Both the position numbers and the translations under genes were made by a program. From JAXDMU01 sp963762435 (lineage in GTDB: Bacteria > Pseudomonadota > Alphaproteobacteria > ATCC43930 > CGMCC-115725), in NCBI GenBank assembly GCA_963762435.1, contig CAVXLN010000015.1, positions 186,001 through 250,000 of the forward strand: 64,000 bases of DNA, written 5' to 3'. The notes under the pieces were generated by a model. It was not told the DNA's origin. It was given only the letters and a program-made list of their open reading frames with translations, and did no database searches. Each line of letters opens with the position of its first letter. Position 1 is the first letter of the stretch. Below are positions 7,849 through 16,739 of this stretch, piece after piece.

Positions 7849-8042
7849 GGTCGCTTCTCCTATGCGGCCGGCAGTCGCCCCCGCTTGCCGAACCGCGATG
7901 ATCTCCCGAATGTGGTCGGGGCCACGGCCGCTCGCCGATATGTTGTCCGGGGTTGGGGCGGACCATGAGGCAAGATGACGCCGGGGCCGCGGGCGCGCTG
8001 CGCGGCAACCCGCCGGGCGAGCACCGGCAGATCGCCGGTGCT

Positions 8043-8100
8043 GGAGCCCGATCCGCTCGGGTCGAACCGACCTCAGCGGTGAATCGGTCTCTAAACTTTT
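8043..8100. repeat. Dispersed intergenic repeat, copy A
   Basis: Within the 260-base gap 7849-8108, these 58 bases match 26899-26956 at roughly four of five positions, including the shared end GTCTCTAAAC. The first half folds into an imperfect 12-bp hairpin (8053-8064 with 8068-8079, loop AAC). It lies just past the 3' end of the DUF115 gene. It looks like a REP-type intergenic repeat that may also act as a transcription terminator. The rest of the gap shows nothing recognisable. Confidence 0.55.
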
Positions 8101-8108
8101 GGCTGAGC

Positions 8109-10106
8109 TCAGACCGCTGCCGTCTCGACCTGCGAGATGTGATGCTCGATCAGCTCGGCGAAGAGATCGTCGATGAAGCCGCGGCAGGTCGTCAGCATGG
8201 CGGCCATGGCGTCGAGGAACACGCGCATCGTCTCCTGGCGCTCGCTCTCCTCGACGCGGCGATAGAAATAATAGCCGATCTGAAAGCCCATCATCATCGT
8301 GCCGATATTGACCGAGCGCAGCACGGTCTGGAACCAGCTCGGGCCCGAGCCGGCGAGGAAGGGCGCCACGGCGTCGTAGAACTCGATGAAGCCGCTGCCG
8401 GCCGCGATATGCTCGTCGATGAGAGCCAACAGCCCGTCATAATACTCCCGGAAGGCGGCACGGGCCGACTTGATCCCGGCCAGCGGCGCCATCTCGCCGG
8501 CGCGCTTGGCGTCGAGCTCGGCGCGCATCCGCTGCAGCACGATCGGCTTCAGCCCCGGCGGGCTGCCGAGGCGAATGGTCTGGGCCAGCTTCGGCAAGGT
8601 GCCGGGAATGCTGACTCCGTCGCTGCAATTATAGATCTTGGCGAAGGAGAAGGTCTCGATGCACTGGCCCATCATCATCCGCGCCCAATGCAGGATCGCG
8701 TTGGTATAGGCCTTGCCGCCGAAATTGGCCGGCATCTCGATCTTCATGATCTTGACCGGGTCGGTCTTCTGCTCATACGCCCAGTTGGCGTGGCTGTCAT
8801 AGATCGAGTTGGACGCGTGATGCTGGCTCGGATCGCGCGTGCCCAGGTCGACGCCGAACAGATAAAGCTCGCGGAACTGCATCAGCTCGGCCACGCGCAG
8901 CGCCAGATTGGTGCAGGTCGGCGCCGTGCCGAAGATGCCTTCCTGATCCGGGCACCACAGCCCGGTCGAGCTCACCAAATCCCGGAAATAGAGGATGTTC
9001 CGGTCGAACAGCTTGGGCATCTCCGGATGGACCGTGGTCGAGCCGATCAGCGTGATGCCGCTGAGGCCGCCGAACTCCTTGGCCACCAGATCGAGCTGGT
9101 AGTAGGAGGCGTAGCCATTCTCCAGCTCGCAATGAAAGTCCGGGCGGATGCCGGCGCGCAGCAGCGGCATCAGGCTGGTGCCGCAGGAGAAGATGACGAT
9201 CTGGTCGCGGATGCGCTTCAAATGCTCGACCGTCTTGTCGAAGGACGGGCCGTTGCCCACGATGGCGGCCGGCATGTCCTTGATCAGCCGCGGCTTGTCC
9301 TCCAGCAGCAGGAAGTCGTTCCGGATCAGATTCTCCGTGCAGTGCCGGAGCATGACCAACTCGTCCTCGATATAGCCGATCGAGATCGGCAGCAGCGGCA
9401 GCTTCTCCTTGAACTCCTCATAGGCCTTCTCGAGCATCATCGAGGAGTAGTGCCGGAAGATGTAGGAGCCGTCGACGAGGCCGAAGGCCTGGCCGCGCAT
9501 GTACCAGTGGATATGGGCCGCCACCGTGCTGGGCTCGGGCGAGAAGACGAAGCGCAACTTCTGCCCGCGCTCCTCCATCCGCTCCAGCATGCCGGCCCAG
9601 TCATGCAGATGCAGCGCGTGATAGAGGAACTCGAAATGCTCCTCGGCCACGATGAATTGCCGGACCTTGACCTCTTCGAAGAGCGCCGGCAGGTGGAAGC
9701 CCAGGCCGATGCCATAGATCAGCAGATAGCCGCCCTCGGGTGTCGCATGCACCGGCAGTGCGGGCACCTTGCGCTGGCTGAAATGGTTGTAGAGCTTGAG
9801 CGAGACCGTGTGCTGCTGCTGCGGCGGCGGGTCGTGCCGGGGCGGCGGGTCCATATAGAACCGGTTGGGCTTGGCCCGGAATTCCTCGAGCTGCGTCTCG
9901 GCGAAGGAGACCGCGTCGCTCGCATAAAAGCTGGTATGGCCGAGATCCAGATTGAGATCGCCGGTCTCGACCGACCCGGTCATGCGCGTCACCGGATCGG
10001 TGATCGCGGCCATGCGCAGATAGATCTCCGAGTGATTGCGCTTCAGCGCCTGAAGATTGCGCTGGAACCGCTCGGTCTGCTCGTCGGTCACGGCATTGGC
10101 ACTCAT
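8109..10106 (-). CDS. DUF115/Maf family protein, probable flagellin nonulosonate transferase
   Basis: A 665-residue protein. The N-terminal half (LKLYNHFSQRKVPALP...GGYLLIYGIGLGFHLPALFEE) and the central core (AAIVGNGPSFDKTVEHLKRIRDQIVIFSCGTSLMPLLRAGIRPDFHCELE) are those of the MAF_flag10/DUF115 family, also called MptE-like. In Aeromonas, Campylobacter and relatives, Maf proteins transfer pseudaminic or legionaminic acid to flagellin in the cytoplasm before export. The presence of PseG, PseI and a cytidylyltransferase 17-20 kb away supports this role here. Its ATG overlaps the stop of the upstream GT41 gene, so they form an operon. No flagellin gene is in the window, so the acceptor is inferred. 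Confidence 0.8.
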   Translation of the reverse strand: MSANAVTDEQTERFQRNLQALKRNHSEIYLRMAAITDPVTRMTGSVETGDLNLDLGHTSFYASDAVSFAETQLEEFRAKPNRFYMDPPPRHDPPPQQQHTVSLKLYNHFSQRKVPALPVHATPEGGYLLIYGIGLGFHLPALFEEVKVRQFIVAEEHFEFLYHALHLHDWAGMLERMEERGQKLRFVFSPEPSTVAAHIHWYMRGQAFGLVDGSYIFRHYSSMMLEKAYEEFKEKLPLLPISIGYIEDELVMLRHCTENLIRNDFLLLEDKPRLIKDMPAAIVGNGPSFDKTVEHLKRIRDQIVIFSCGTSLMPLLRAGIRPDFHCELENGYASYYQLDLVAKEFGGLSGITLIGSTTVHPEMPKLFDRNILYFRDLVSSTGLWCPDQEGIFGTAPTCTNLALRVAELMQFRELYLFGVDLGTRDPSQHHASNSIYDSHANWAYEQKTDPVKIMKIEMPANFGGKAYTNAILHWARMMMGQCIETFSFAKIYNCSDGVSIPGTLPKLAQTIRLGSPPGLKPIVLQRMRAELDAKRAGEMAPLAGIKSARAAFREYYDGLLALIDEHIAAGSGFIEFYDAVAPFLAGSGPSWFQTVLRSVNIGTMMMGFQIGYYFYRRVEESERQETMRVFLDAMAAMLTTCRGFIDDLFAELIEHHISQVETAAV

Positions 10107-12013
10107 GCCGGCATCCCGTTCATGGCGGCCTCGATCAGCGCGTCGACCAGGCGCTTCGCCGGCTCGGCACCGGCATCGGCGCGCTCGGCCTCGATGCCGT
10201 TGGTCAGTTTCTCCCCCATGTGGCGCCGCTTGGCCGGGTCGGCGAGCGCCACGGCGGCGGCGACGAACTCGGTCGTGTCGGCGGTCACCAGCGTGTCGAG
10301 CCCGATCCGCTCGAGCCAGCTCGCCAGCAGGCCTGCGCGCGGGCAGGTGCTGCGGCGGGTCAGCGCCGGCACGCCGGCGGCCATGGCGATCACAGCCTCG
10401 TCGGGATGCGGGTTGTCGAAGGGATCGAGCAGCACATCGATCTCAGCGAGATACTCAGCCAGCGGCCCCGCATCCGTCCTCAGCATGATCCGGTCGGCCA
10501 TCAGATGCGCTTGAACCAGCTGCTGCAGATCGGCCGCGGCGCGCGGGCCGCCCAGATGGTTGAGATCGAGCAGGATCATGCTGCCCGGCACGGCGGCCAG
10601 GATGTCGGCCCAGGCCGCGATCGTCTCGTGCCCGAGCTGCCAGCGTGCCGCCAGCGTGCCGAACACGCAGGCCCGGTCCGGATTGTCCCGGCGTGCCATC
10701 GGCCCGAGATCGGCCGGCAGTGTCGCGAGGCCGCCCGCGACGCGGATCGCGCGCGGCGTCCCCTCGAGATAGGCGCGATCGTCGCCGATAGCGCCGTCGC
10801 AGCCGAGCGCCGGGGCCGCGGCCGGTGCGCCATAGAGCGACAGCGTCAAGCCCGCCGGACCGCCGGCGAAGAGGGCGGGGCGCCCGGCCCGGGTCGGCCC
10901 GTCGAGATCGATCAGCACGTCGAGCGCGTCGTTCCGGATGATGAAGGCGCTCGTCTCGTCGTCGAGATCGCTCAGATCCTGCCATTGATCCGACCGCGTC
11001 CGGGCGCGCCGGGCGAGCGGCGAGCGGACGAGGCCCGAAGCATAGACATGGACCTGGACGCGGCGGCGATCGAGCTGCTCGATGACCGGGACGATGAGAT
11101 CGAGGCCGTCGCCGTCGCCCCATCGGGTCGAAACCAGGCCGAGCTTGAGATGGCGGCGGGCAAGCTCCGCCTTCCCGGCCGGCGCTGGCCGTTCGGCATC
11201 GGGTGCGAACCGGCGGCCCCAAGCGGTCAGCTCGCGGTCGAGTGCTGCCGGGGGCAGTCCAGGCCAGCGGGCGGCGGTCTCGACACTGTGCCAGGCGATC
11301 GCGGCATCATCGGGCATCTGGCGGGCCGCCCGATGATGGAGGGCCGCCGCCAGCTCGAATTGTCCAGCCTCGGCCGACAGCTCGCCGCGGAGCGCCAGAT
11401 CCTGCGGCGTCTCCTGGCCCAGCGCCCGCAGCCGCTCGCTCGCCTGCAGCCCCTCGAAGGGCCGGCCGGCCAGCTTCTGCATCCGCGCCAGGCCGCGCCA
11501 CGCCTCGGTCGAGCTCGGGACGGCCTCGGCCTCCTTGCGGAAATTGTCGGCGGCGCCGGCATAGTCGCCCTCGGCCGCGCGCTTCTCGGCTTCGCCCAAC
11601 AGCGGCCGGTCCTCGATGCCGAAGAAGGCTTCGTCGAAGCTGCCGATCCAGCCCGGCACCAGGTCGGGGAAGCCCGCCGTCGCGGTCGAGGCGAGCACCA
11701 GCTTCTGGTAGTAGAGCGAATTGACGACGCGGCCGAGCTTGCTGTAGAGCACCGACAGCACCTGGGCATGCTCGCGGATCTCGGGCGCCATCCGGTGCGC
11801 CTGCTCGAGCGCCTCGACCGCCTTGCCGGGCTCGTTCAAGCGCAGCGAGGCGAGGCCGACCAGGTGGTAGGCCAGGGCACTGTTCGGCTCGTGGGTCTGG
11901 ACGCCGCCGATCAGCGCCAAGGCGTCGGCGACATCCTCGCGCGCAAGCGCCGCGATGGTCCGGGAAACCAGATCGGCGAGGGCGGGTGGGGCGAAACTGG
12001 TCTCTATCGTCAT
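10103..12013 (-). CDS. TPR protein with OGT-like (GT41) glycosyltransferase domain
   Basis: About 636 residues from ATG 12013; a TTG start 13 codons upstream (12052) is possible. The N-terminal ~260 residues are TPR-like helical repeats (ALAYHLVGLASLRLNEPGKAVEALEQAHRMAPE). The C-terminal part resembles the SPINDLY/OGT catalytic region: KLGLVSTRWGDGDGLDLIVPVIEQLDRRRVQVHVYA, VLIDLDGPTRAGRPALFAGGPAGLTLSLYGAPA, and a late DVLLDPFDNPHPDEAVIAMAAGVPALTRR. GT41 enzymes add GlcNAc or other sugars to Ser/Thr or Asn of proteins. The canonical HxxG-type residues are not obvious, so the sequence is a divergent member. It is translationally coupled to the DUF115 gene, which suggests both act on the same protein acceptor. 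Confidence 0.75.
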   Translation of the reverse strand: MTIETSFAPPALADLVSRTIAALAREDVADALALIGGVQTHEPNSALAYHLVGLASLRLNEPGKAVEALEQAHRMAPEIREHAQVLSVLYSKLGRVVNSLYYQKLVLASTATAGFPDLVPGWIGSFDEAFFGIEDRPLLGEAEKRAAEGDYAGAADNFRKEAEAVPSSTEAWRGLARMQKLAGRPFEGLQASERLRALGQETPQDLALRGELSAEAGQFELAAALHHRAARQMPDDAAIAWHSVETAARWPGLPPAALDRELTAWGRRFAPDAERPAPAGKAELARRHLKLGLVSTRWGDGDGLDLIVPVIEQLDRRRVQVHVYASGLVRSPLARRARTRSDQWQDLSDLDDETSAFIIRNDALDVLIDLDGPTRAGRPALFAGGPAGLTLSLYGAPAAAPALGCDGAIGDDRAYLEGTPRAIRVAGGLATLPADLGPMARRDNPDRACVFGTLAARWQLGHETIAAWADILAAVPGSMILLDLNHLGGPRAAADLQQLVQAHLMADRIMLRTDAGPLAEYLAEIDVLLDPFDNPHPDEAVIAMAAGVPALTRRSTCPRAGLLASWLERIGLDTLVTADTTEFVAAAVALADPAKRRHMGEKLTNGIEAERADAGAEPAKRLVDALIEAAMNGMPA

Positions 12014-12169
12014 GCCGGCTCGGGTGATGTGACAGCGGTCCAAAATCGACAAAAAGGGTTAATTTTTAGGTAAACGCCGGAGGCACGCCCGGCACGGAGG
12101 GTCCTAAGCGTTTTTTAACCATACCGGGCGCAGCTTTCGGTGACCTCGAGATCAAAGGAACCGTCCCGC

Positions 12170-13288
12170 GTGAGCGTCTGCGCCGATGATTTGGGCTTGA
12201 GCGCGGCCGCGGCGGTGCCGCCCGGCCACTATGTCGATCCCGACATATTCAGGCTCGAGCAAGAGCGGATCTTCGCCCGCCATTGGCAGCTGGTCGGGCT
12301 CGCCGGCGATCTCAGCCGGCACAATGATTTCGTCACGGCCGAGATCGGGGGGCGCTCGATCCTGGTCCAGAATTTCGACGGCGCGCTGCGTGGATTCCAC
12401 AATGTCTGCGCCCATCGTCACGCCCGGCTGCACAAGGATTCCTGCGGCAATCGATTCCTGCAATGTCCCTATCACGGCTGGACCTACAATGCGGACGGCG
12501 TGCCGGTGGGTATCCCCGGCAACAACCGGTTCTTCGGCCTCGACGCGCCGGCGCGGCAAGGTTTGGCGCTGACACCCGTGGCGGTCGCCACCCTGGGCCG
12601 CTTCGTGTTCGCGCGGCTCGACCCCGACGGGCCGAGCCTGCCCGCCGCGCTCGGCGCCTATGCCCAGCCGATCGGCGAGATCTCCGAGCGTTTCACCGAT
12701 CTCGTCGCCGACTGCTCCGTGACCTGGACCGCCAATTGGAAGCTCGCGGTCGAAAGTGCCATCGAGGTCTATCATGCCGGCCTCATCCATCCGGAAACCT
12801 TCGCCCGCGTCACGCCGAACAGCCCCGTCTTCGAGGGCGGCTTCGAGGGCAGCCATTCCTTCGGCCATCTCGCTATGGCGGAAGACGGCATCCAATGGTG
12901 GGAGCAGGTCGGGCGCCGGCTCAAGCTGGCGCGGCTCGCCCGCTACAGCGACTACGATCATTACCATCTCTTCCCCAACCTCATGATCGCGCTGAGCCAC
13001 GGCAGCCTGATCTGTCTGCAGACCTACGAACCGATCGATGTATCGAGCTGCCGGCTTCGCTATCGCCTGCTTCTGGCCGGTGCCGAGGGGCCGCAAAACC
13101 CGGCCGTGCGCAAGGCCGTGACCGACAGGCTGGCGGAATTCAACCGGCGCGTCGTCGAGGAGGATGTCGCGATCACCGCCGAGGTGCAGCGGGGTGTCGG
13201 CCAGGCGGTGCGGCCGGCGATCCTCGGCAGCAACGAACGGCGGCTCGCGCATTTCCAGCGGTCGTACCTGGCGGCGATGGCGCGCTGA
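12170..13288 (+). CDS. Rieske non-heme iron oxygenase, alpha subunit type (glycan locus copy 1)
   Basis: About 372 residues from GTG 12170, which has AAAGGAA nine bases upstream; a GTG at 12140 would add ten residues. The Rieske [2Fe-2S] ligands are Cys80-x-His82 and Cys99-x2-His102 (CAHRHARLHKDSC, QCPYHGW). The catalytic iron region is NWKLAVESAIEVYHAGLIHPETF, with the E-x2-YH-x4-H pattern seen in CntA/GbcA-like oxygenases. The family uses electrons from a reductase to hydroxylate or demethylate a substrate; no ferredoxin or reductase gene is nearby. The gene heads a set with the GNAT and FkbM genes and has a close paralogue at 30941-32032. Its position in a sugar locus is unusual and suggests tailoring of a sugar or its acyl group. 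Confidence 0.85.
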   Translation: MSVCADDLGLSAAAAVPPGHYVDPDIFRLEQERIFARHWQLVGLAGDLSRHNDFVTAEIGGRSILVQNFDGALRGFHNVCAHRHARLHKDSCGNRFLQCPYHGWTYNADGVPVGIPGNNRFFGLDAPARQGLALTPVAVATLGRFVFARLDPDGPSLPAALGAYAQPIGEISERFTDLVADCSVTWTANWKLAVESAIEVYHAGLIHPETFARVTPNSPVFEGGFEGSHSFGHLAMAEDGIQWWEQVGRRLKLARLARYSDYDHYHLFPNLMIALSHGSLICLQTYEPIDVSSCRLRYRLLLAGAEGPQNPAVRKAVTDRLAEFNRRVVEEDVAITAEVQRGVGQAVRPAILGSNERRLAHFQRSYLAAMAR

Positions 13289-13839
13289 TGCCCTTCACCT
13301 TCCGCCGTCCGACCATCGACGATGCCGAGATGCTGCTCGAATGGCGCACCGATCCGGCGATCACGCGCTTCATGCTGACCGATATCGATAAGGACATCGA
13401 GCGCCAGCGCCGCTGGCTGAACGCGTGCGAAGAGCGTGACGATTACGAGCATTTCATCATGCTGCGCGAGGGTCGGCCGGTCGGCCACGTATCCTATTCC
13501 GAGATCAGCCGGACGAGCCGCCATTGCGTGCCCGGCACCTATGTCGTGCTGGCGCCGGAGGAACGGCACCTCGCCGCCTACACCAACTCCTTCATCCTCG
13601 ATTACTGCTTCCACCGGCTGAACATGAACAAGGCGATCTTCACGATCATGGCCGGCAACGACCATTTCATCAAAGCCAAGCGCCTGATGGGCGTGCGCGA
13701 GGTCGGCGTGTTGCGCCAGCATGTCTTCAAATACGGCCGGTTCCACGACCTCCACATGTTCGAGCTTCTGCGCGAGGAATGGGAGGCGACCCGCCGGCTG
13801 TTCCCGCTCGAGAAGACGCTCGGCGCCTTTCCCAGCTAG
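13288..13839 (+). CDS. GNAT N-acetyltransferase, PseH-like
   Basis: A 183-residue single-domain GNAT protein: FTFRRPTIDDAEMLLEWRTDPAITRFM at the N-terminus, the beta-strand GRPVGHVSYSEI and the C-terminal NKAIFTIMAGNDHFIKAKRLMGVREVGVLRQH, which is arranged like PseH and related nucleotide-aminosugar acyltransferases. PseH acetylates the 4-amino group of the UDP-6-deoxy-altrosamine intermediate of pseudaminic acid. The ATG overlaps the TGA of the Rieske gene (TGATG). In this context it is the candidate enzyme for attaching an acetyl or a longer acyl group to the nonulosonate precursor. Substrate is inferred. Confidence 0.75.
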   Translation: MPFTFRRPTIDDAEMLLEWRTDPAITRFMLTDIDKDIERQRRWLNACEERDDYEHFIMLREGRPVGHVSYSEISRTSRHCVPGTYVVLAPEERHLAAYTNSFILDYCFHRLNMNKAIFTIMAGNDHFIKAKRLMGVREVGVLRQHVFKYGRFHDLHMFELLREEWEATRRLFPLEKTLGAFPS

Positions 13840-13848
13840 GTTTCCGCC

Positions 13849-15000
13849 ATGATCCCCATGCTTGCCCGCAGCGATGTCGAGACACTGATCGAGGCCACCC
13901 GGCTCGACCCGGAAGCGGTGCTGCCGGCCAAGGAACGCGGCATCGACTTGCCTCGGAGGCCGGTGGCGCTGCTCGGCCTCAGCGGTCGGCTCTGCGAAGA
14001 TTTCTATGCCCGCGCGCTCGACCTGATCGAGGTCGCGGCCATGATCGATAATCGCAATGCCGGCCAGACCTGGCGCGGTCTAACCGTCGGAACGGACCAA
14101 ACCCTCGCCGAGCTTTTCGCCCGGGAGCCGGCGCTGGTCGCGATCAATATCGGCTCTTCGCCGCATTTCTACCGGGTCAGCGACACGCTGGGGCTGCCGT
14201 GTCTCTCCCTCATGCAGGCTTATGCGGCGCTCGGTCTCAGCCAGCCGATGCAGATGTTCGCGGATCAGGCGCCGATCATCCTGTCCCATGCCGATCAAAT
14301 CCTCGATTTCGCCGAGCGGCTCGCTGACGAGGACAGCCGGCAGACGCTCTATCGGCTGATGCTCTATCGTTTGAGCCTCGATTTGCGCCATCTGCAGATG
14401 GTCGCGCGGCCCTGGGACGACCAGTTCTACGGCAATGATTTCGTGGCGCTGCGGCCCGACGAGGTGCTGATCGAAGGCGGCGCCTATGACGGCGACAGCA
14501 TTCGCCATTTCCTGGCGCGCAACGGCGGCCGTTACGGTGAAATCTTCGCCTTCGAGCCGGACGAGGAAAATTTCGGCCGGCTCAAGAGTTTCACTGATTC
14601 ACTGCCGAACGTCCGCGCCGTCTGCAAGGGCCTGTCCGATATAAACGGCACGCTCCGGTTCGCCACTGGCGAGGGCATGGCGAGCCATCTTGACGCCGCG
14701 GGGACGGTCGAGGTGGCCGTGTGCCGGCTCGATGACGAGGTCGATTCGGCGGTGACTTACCTGAAGCTCGATATCGAAGGGGCGGAAGTGTCAGCGCTCG
14801 CCGGCGCGCGCGAAACCATCGGACGCCACAAACCGAAGATCGCCGTCGCGATCTATCATCGCCCGGACGATATTCTGACCATTCCCGGCGTGCTGGAGGC
14901 GTTGGACCGGCCACAGCGCCTGTATCTCCGGCACCATTCCGGCTTTCATTACGACACGACGCTGTTCGCGATCCCGGACGCGATGCGGCGGGCGGAATAG
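13849..15000 (+). CDS. FkbM-family methyltransferase with N-terminal extension (copy 1)
   Basis: A 383-residue protein. The C-terminal ~170 residues are an FkbM-type SAM methyltransferase: LIEGGAYDGDSIRHFLARNGG, EIFAFEPDEENFGRL and YLKLDIEGAEVSALAGARE. The N-terminal ~190 residues form a second domain (RPVALLGLSGRLCEDFYARAL...LVAINIGSSPHFYRV) similar in layout to the protein at 23704-24858. FkbM proteins O-methylate sugars, often on surface glycans. Nine bases separate it from the GNAT gene, so it belongs to the same small operon. The sugar position methylated is unknown. Confidence 0.8.
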   Translation: MIPMLARSDVETLIEATRLDPEAVLPAKERGIDLPRRPVALLGLSGRLCEDFYARALDLIEVAAMIDNRNAGQTWRGLTVGTDQTLAELFAREPALVAINIGSSPHFYRVSDTLGLPCLSLMQAYAALGLSQPMQMFADQAPIILSHADQILDFAERLADEDSRQTLYRLMLYRLSLDLRHLQMVARPWDDQFYGNDFVALRPDEVLIEGGAYDGDSIRHFLARNGGRYGEIFAFEPDEENFGRLKSFTDSLPNVRAVCKGLSDINGTLRFATGEGMASHLDAAGTVEVAVCRLDDEVDSAVTYLKLDIEGAEVSALAGARETIGRHKPKIAVAIYHRPDDILTIPGVLEALDRPQRLYLRHHSGFHYDTTLFAIPDAMRRAE

Positions 15001-15005
15001 TACCT

Positions 15006-16739
15006 CTACCGGACCCTCAATCCGCGCGCCAGGGCAAAACCGTCTGCGATCACGTCGCGGAACCGATCGATATCCTCCTGCCGCATATCATGGGGCGTCG
15101 GCACCGCGATGTTCCGGGCCGATATGCGCTGCAGCAGCACGCGATCAGTGACAAGTTGCCGGATCGCATCCTTGAAATTGGCGTAGAATGCCTGGTCGCC
15201 CGACCGGTCGGTGGCGGCATAGAGGTGGCGCCAATCGGAGCGGAAACGGCCGGGCAACGCGGCGGTGATATGGCTGCGCCCGCGCGCGATCAGGCCGGTG
15301 ACGCCGGGCTCGATGAAATCCTCGGCATAGAAACAGTCGGCCACGATCGGGACCAGCCCATAGCGTAGAGCCTGGATCAAGCCATTGCGATAGATCCCGA
15401 TGGAAGGCATCACGAAGATGTCGCTTTCCCGCAGTAACGCCTCGTGCTGCTCATGCGGCAGCCGTTCGGGGATCCAGCGGATGGCGGGATGCTCGCGGAC
15501 CAGGCGTCGGAGCCGCTCCGATAGAATGGCCGGCAGCTGGCCGCGCAGGATCAGGCGCAGCTCACCGAACTCGGCGCTGAGCTCGTCGAAGGCATTGAGC
15601 ACATCGACGCCGCCGCGGCCGAAGAAACCGTCCGGGCTGAAGGACGCGCTGGCGGCGAAGAACAGGGTCACCGTGTCCTGGCGCCCGCGTATCGCGAGAT
15701 CCGCCGGCGGCACGCCCATTTCCTGCGCCTCGTCGCCCGGCAGGTTGATAAGCGTGCATTTCCGGGCGATTGCAGGGCTGTCGAAGATGTCGGCGAACTG
15801 GCGGGCGGCATCCCGGGCATGCGTGACGATGCCGAGGCAGCGCTCCGACTCGAGCTCATGCTTCAGTATCCGATGGATGCCCGGGTCCTGATCGGGGAAA
15901 TCCATATGCTCCGCCGCAGCGAAGGGCAGGAACAGCATCGGCATGAAGTCGAAATGAAAGAAATAGGGGCGTTCGCCGAGCGAGTTAGGCAGATGCCACA
16001 GCATCTCGACAGTGCTGCCGCCATCATCGGCCAAAAGGCTTGGAAAGCGGGCAGCGACATAGGCAGCAGCCGCGGCGCGATCGATGTCCAAGCCTGCGGC
16101 GAGCAGTGCCTCGACCTTCTGCTGGGCGCGTGGCAGGGCAGCTAAGGCGGCTGCGACAAGTCCGGTCCCGTAGCTGTCCGGCTGGTGGATCGGCAACGGC
16201 GCCAGAATTCCGAGCAGCTTTCGCGCGATCGGATGCTCGCCGCCGAGTGGAGCATGATGCGGCAGCCGGTTCGGCGTGTAGAGACCGCCGGGCAAGGAAA
16301 CGGGCGCCGGCGGCCGGCGCGGATGCCGGGCGATGAGCGGGGCGGCCAGATGCCGGAGCCGCAATTCCAGCGCCGGGAAGGCCAGCACCGCCTCGATGAC
16401 GGGCACCAGAAAGCGCCAATCTTCCGGCGCCCGGGCCAGCGCCGTGCTGGCAGCGGCGAAAGCTGCCTCAGCCTCGCCGGCCTTCAGCAGGATCTGCGCC
16501 TGCCGATAGAAATCCTCGGTCGTGGCCATACCGGTCTGGAGATGCCGCTGTCCGGCAATGGCGGCCTCGGCGAAGCGGCGGGCGCGGGCGAGGGCCGCGC
16601 GCTCGAGTGCCGACCGCTCCGGATGCGCCGGCGGCAGTGCGCGCGCGACCTCCAGAGCCTCATCGTATTCGCGCCGTTGCAGCAGCGCGAAGACGGTGTC
16701 GCGCGCCGACGAATCCGGCGGGATCGCCAGCGCGCTCAA
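15006..16739 (-). CDS. Glycosyltransferase with TPR-like N-terminus (GT4-like)
   Basis: About 577 residues from a TTG start that overlaps the stop of the upstream epimerase gene (TTGA); longer in-frame starts would lie inside that gene. The first ~130 residues are alanine-rich helical repeats (TVFALLQRREYDEALEVARALPPAHPERSALERAALARARRFAEA). The C-terminal half looks like a GT-B fold glycosyltransferase: DTVTLFFAASASFSPDGFFGRGGVDVLNAFDEL, LRLILRGQLPAILSERLRRLVREHPAIRWIPERLPHEQHEALLRESDIFVMPSIGIYRNGLIQALRYGLVPI. It is the last gene of a four-gene operon with the epimerase and split transketolase, so it probably transfers the sugar those enzymes make. Acceptor and sugar are unknown. Confidence 0.72.
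   Translation of the reverse strand: MSALAIPPDSSARDTVFALLQRREYDEALEVARALPPAHPERSALERAALARARRFAEAAIAGQRHLQTGMATTEDFYRQAQILLKAGEAEAAFAAASTALARAPEDWRFLVPVIEAVLAFPALELRLRHLAAPLIARHPRRPPAPVSLPGGLYTPNRLPHHAPLGGEHPIARKLLGILAPLPIHQPDSYGTGLVAAALAALPRAQQKVEALLAAGLDIDRAAAAAYVAARFPSLLADDGGSTVEMLWHLPNSLGERPYFFHFDFMPMLFLPFAAAEHMDFPDQDPGIHRILKHELESERCLGIVTHARDAARQFADIFDSPAIARKCTLINLPGDEAQEMGVPPADLAIRGRQDTVTLFFAASASFSPDGFFGRGGVDVLNAFDELSAEFGELRLILRGQLPAILSERLRRLVREHPAIRWIPERLPHEQHEALLRESDIFVMPSIGIYRNGLIQALRYGLVPIVADCFYAEDFIEPGVTGLIARGRSHITAALPGRFRSDWRHLYAATDRSGDQAFYANFKDAIRQLVTDRVLLQRISARNIAVPTPHDMRQEDIDRFRDVIADGFALARGLRVR

Noticed and set aside
7953..10514. An 853-codon plus-strand frame opposite the DUF115 gene
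   Set aside because: It mirrors the DUF115 gene in the complementary frame and shows only His/Arg/Ala-rich low-complexity sequence; the minus-strand gene has clear family motifs.
10220..12073. A 617-codon plus-strand frame opposite the GT41-like gene
   Set aside because: Antisense shadow with no motif or ribosome-binding site, whereas the minus-strand protein has TPR and GT41 features.
12134..12143. TTTCGGTGAC at the start of the first Rieske gene, resembling the repeat arm
   Set aside because: Only ten bases match, the neighbouring bases do not, and no partner arm is nearby; expected by chance.
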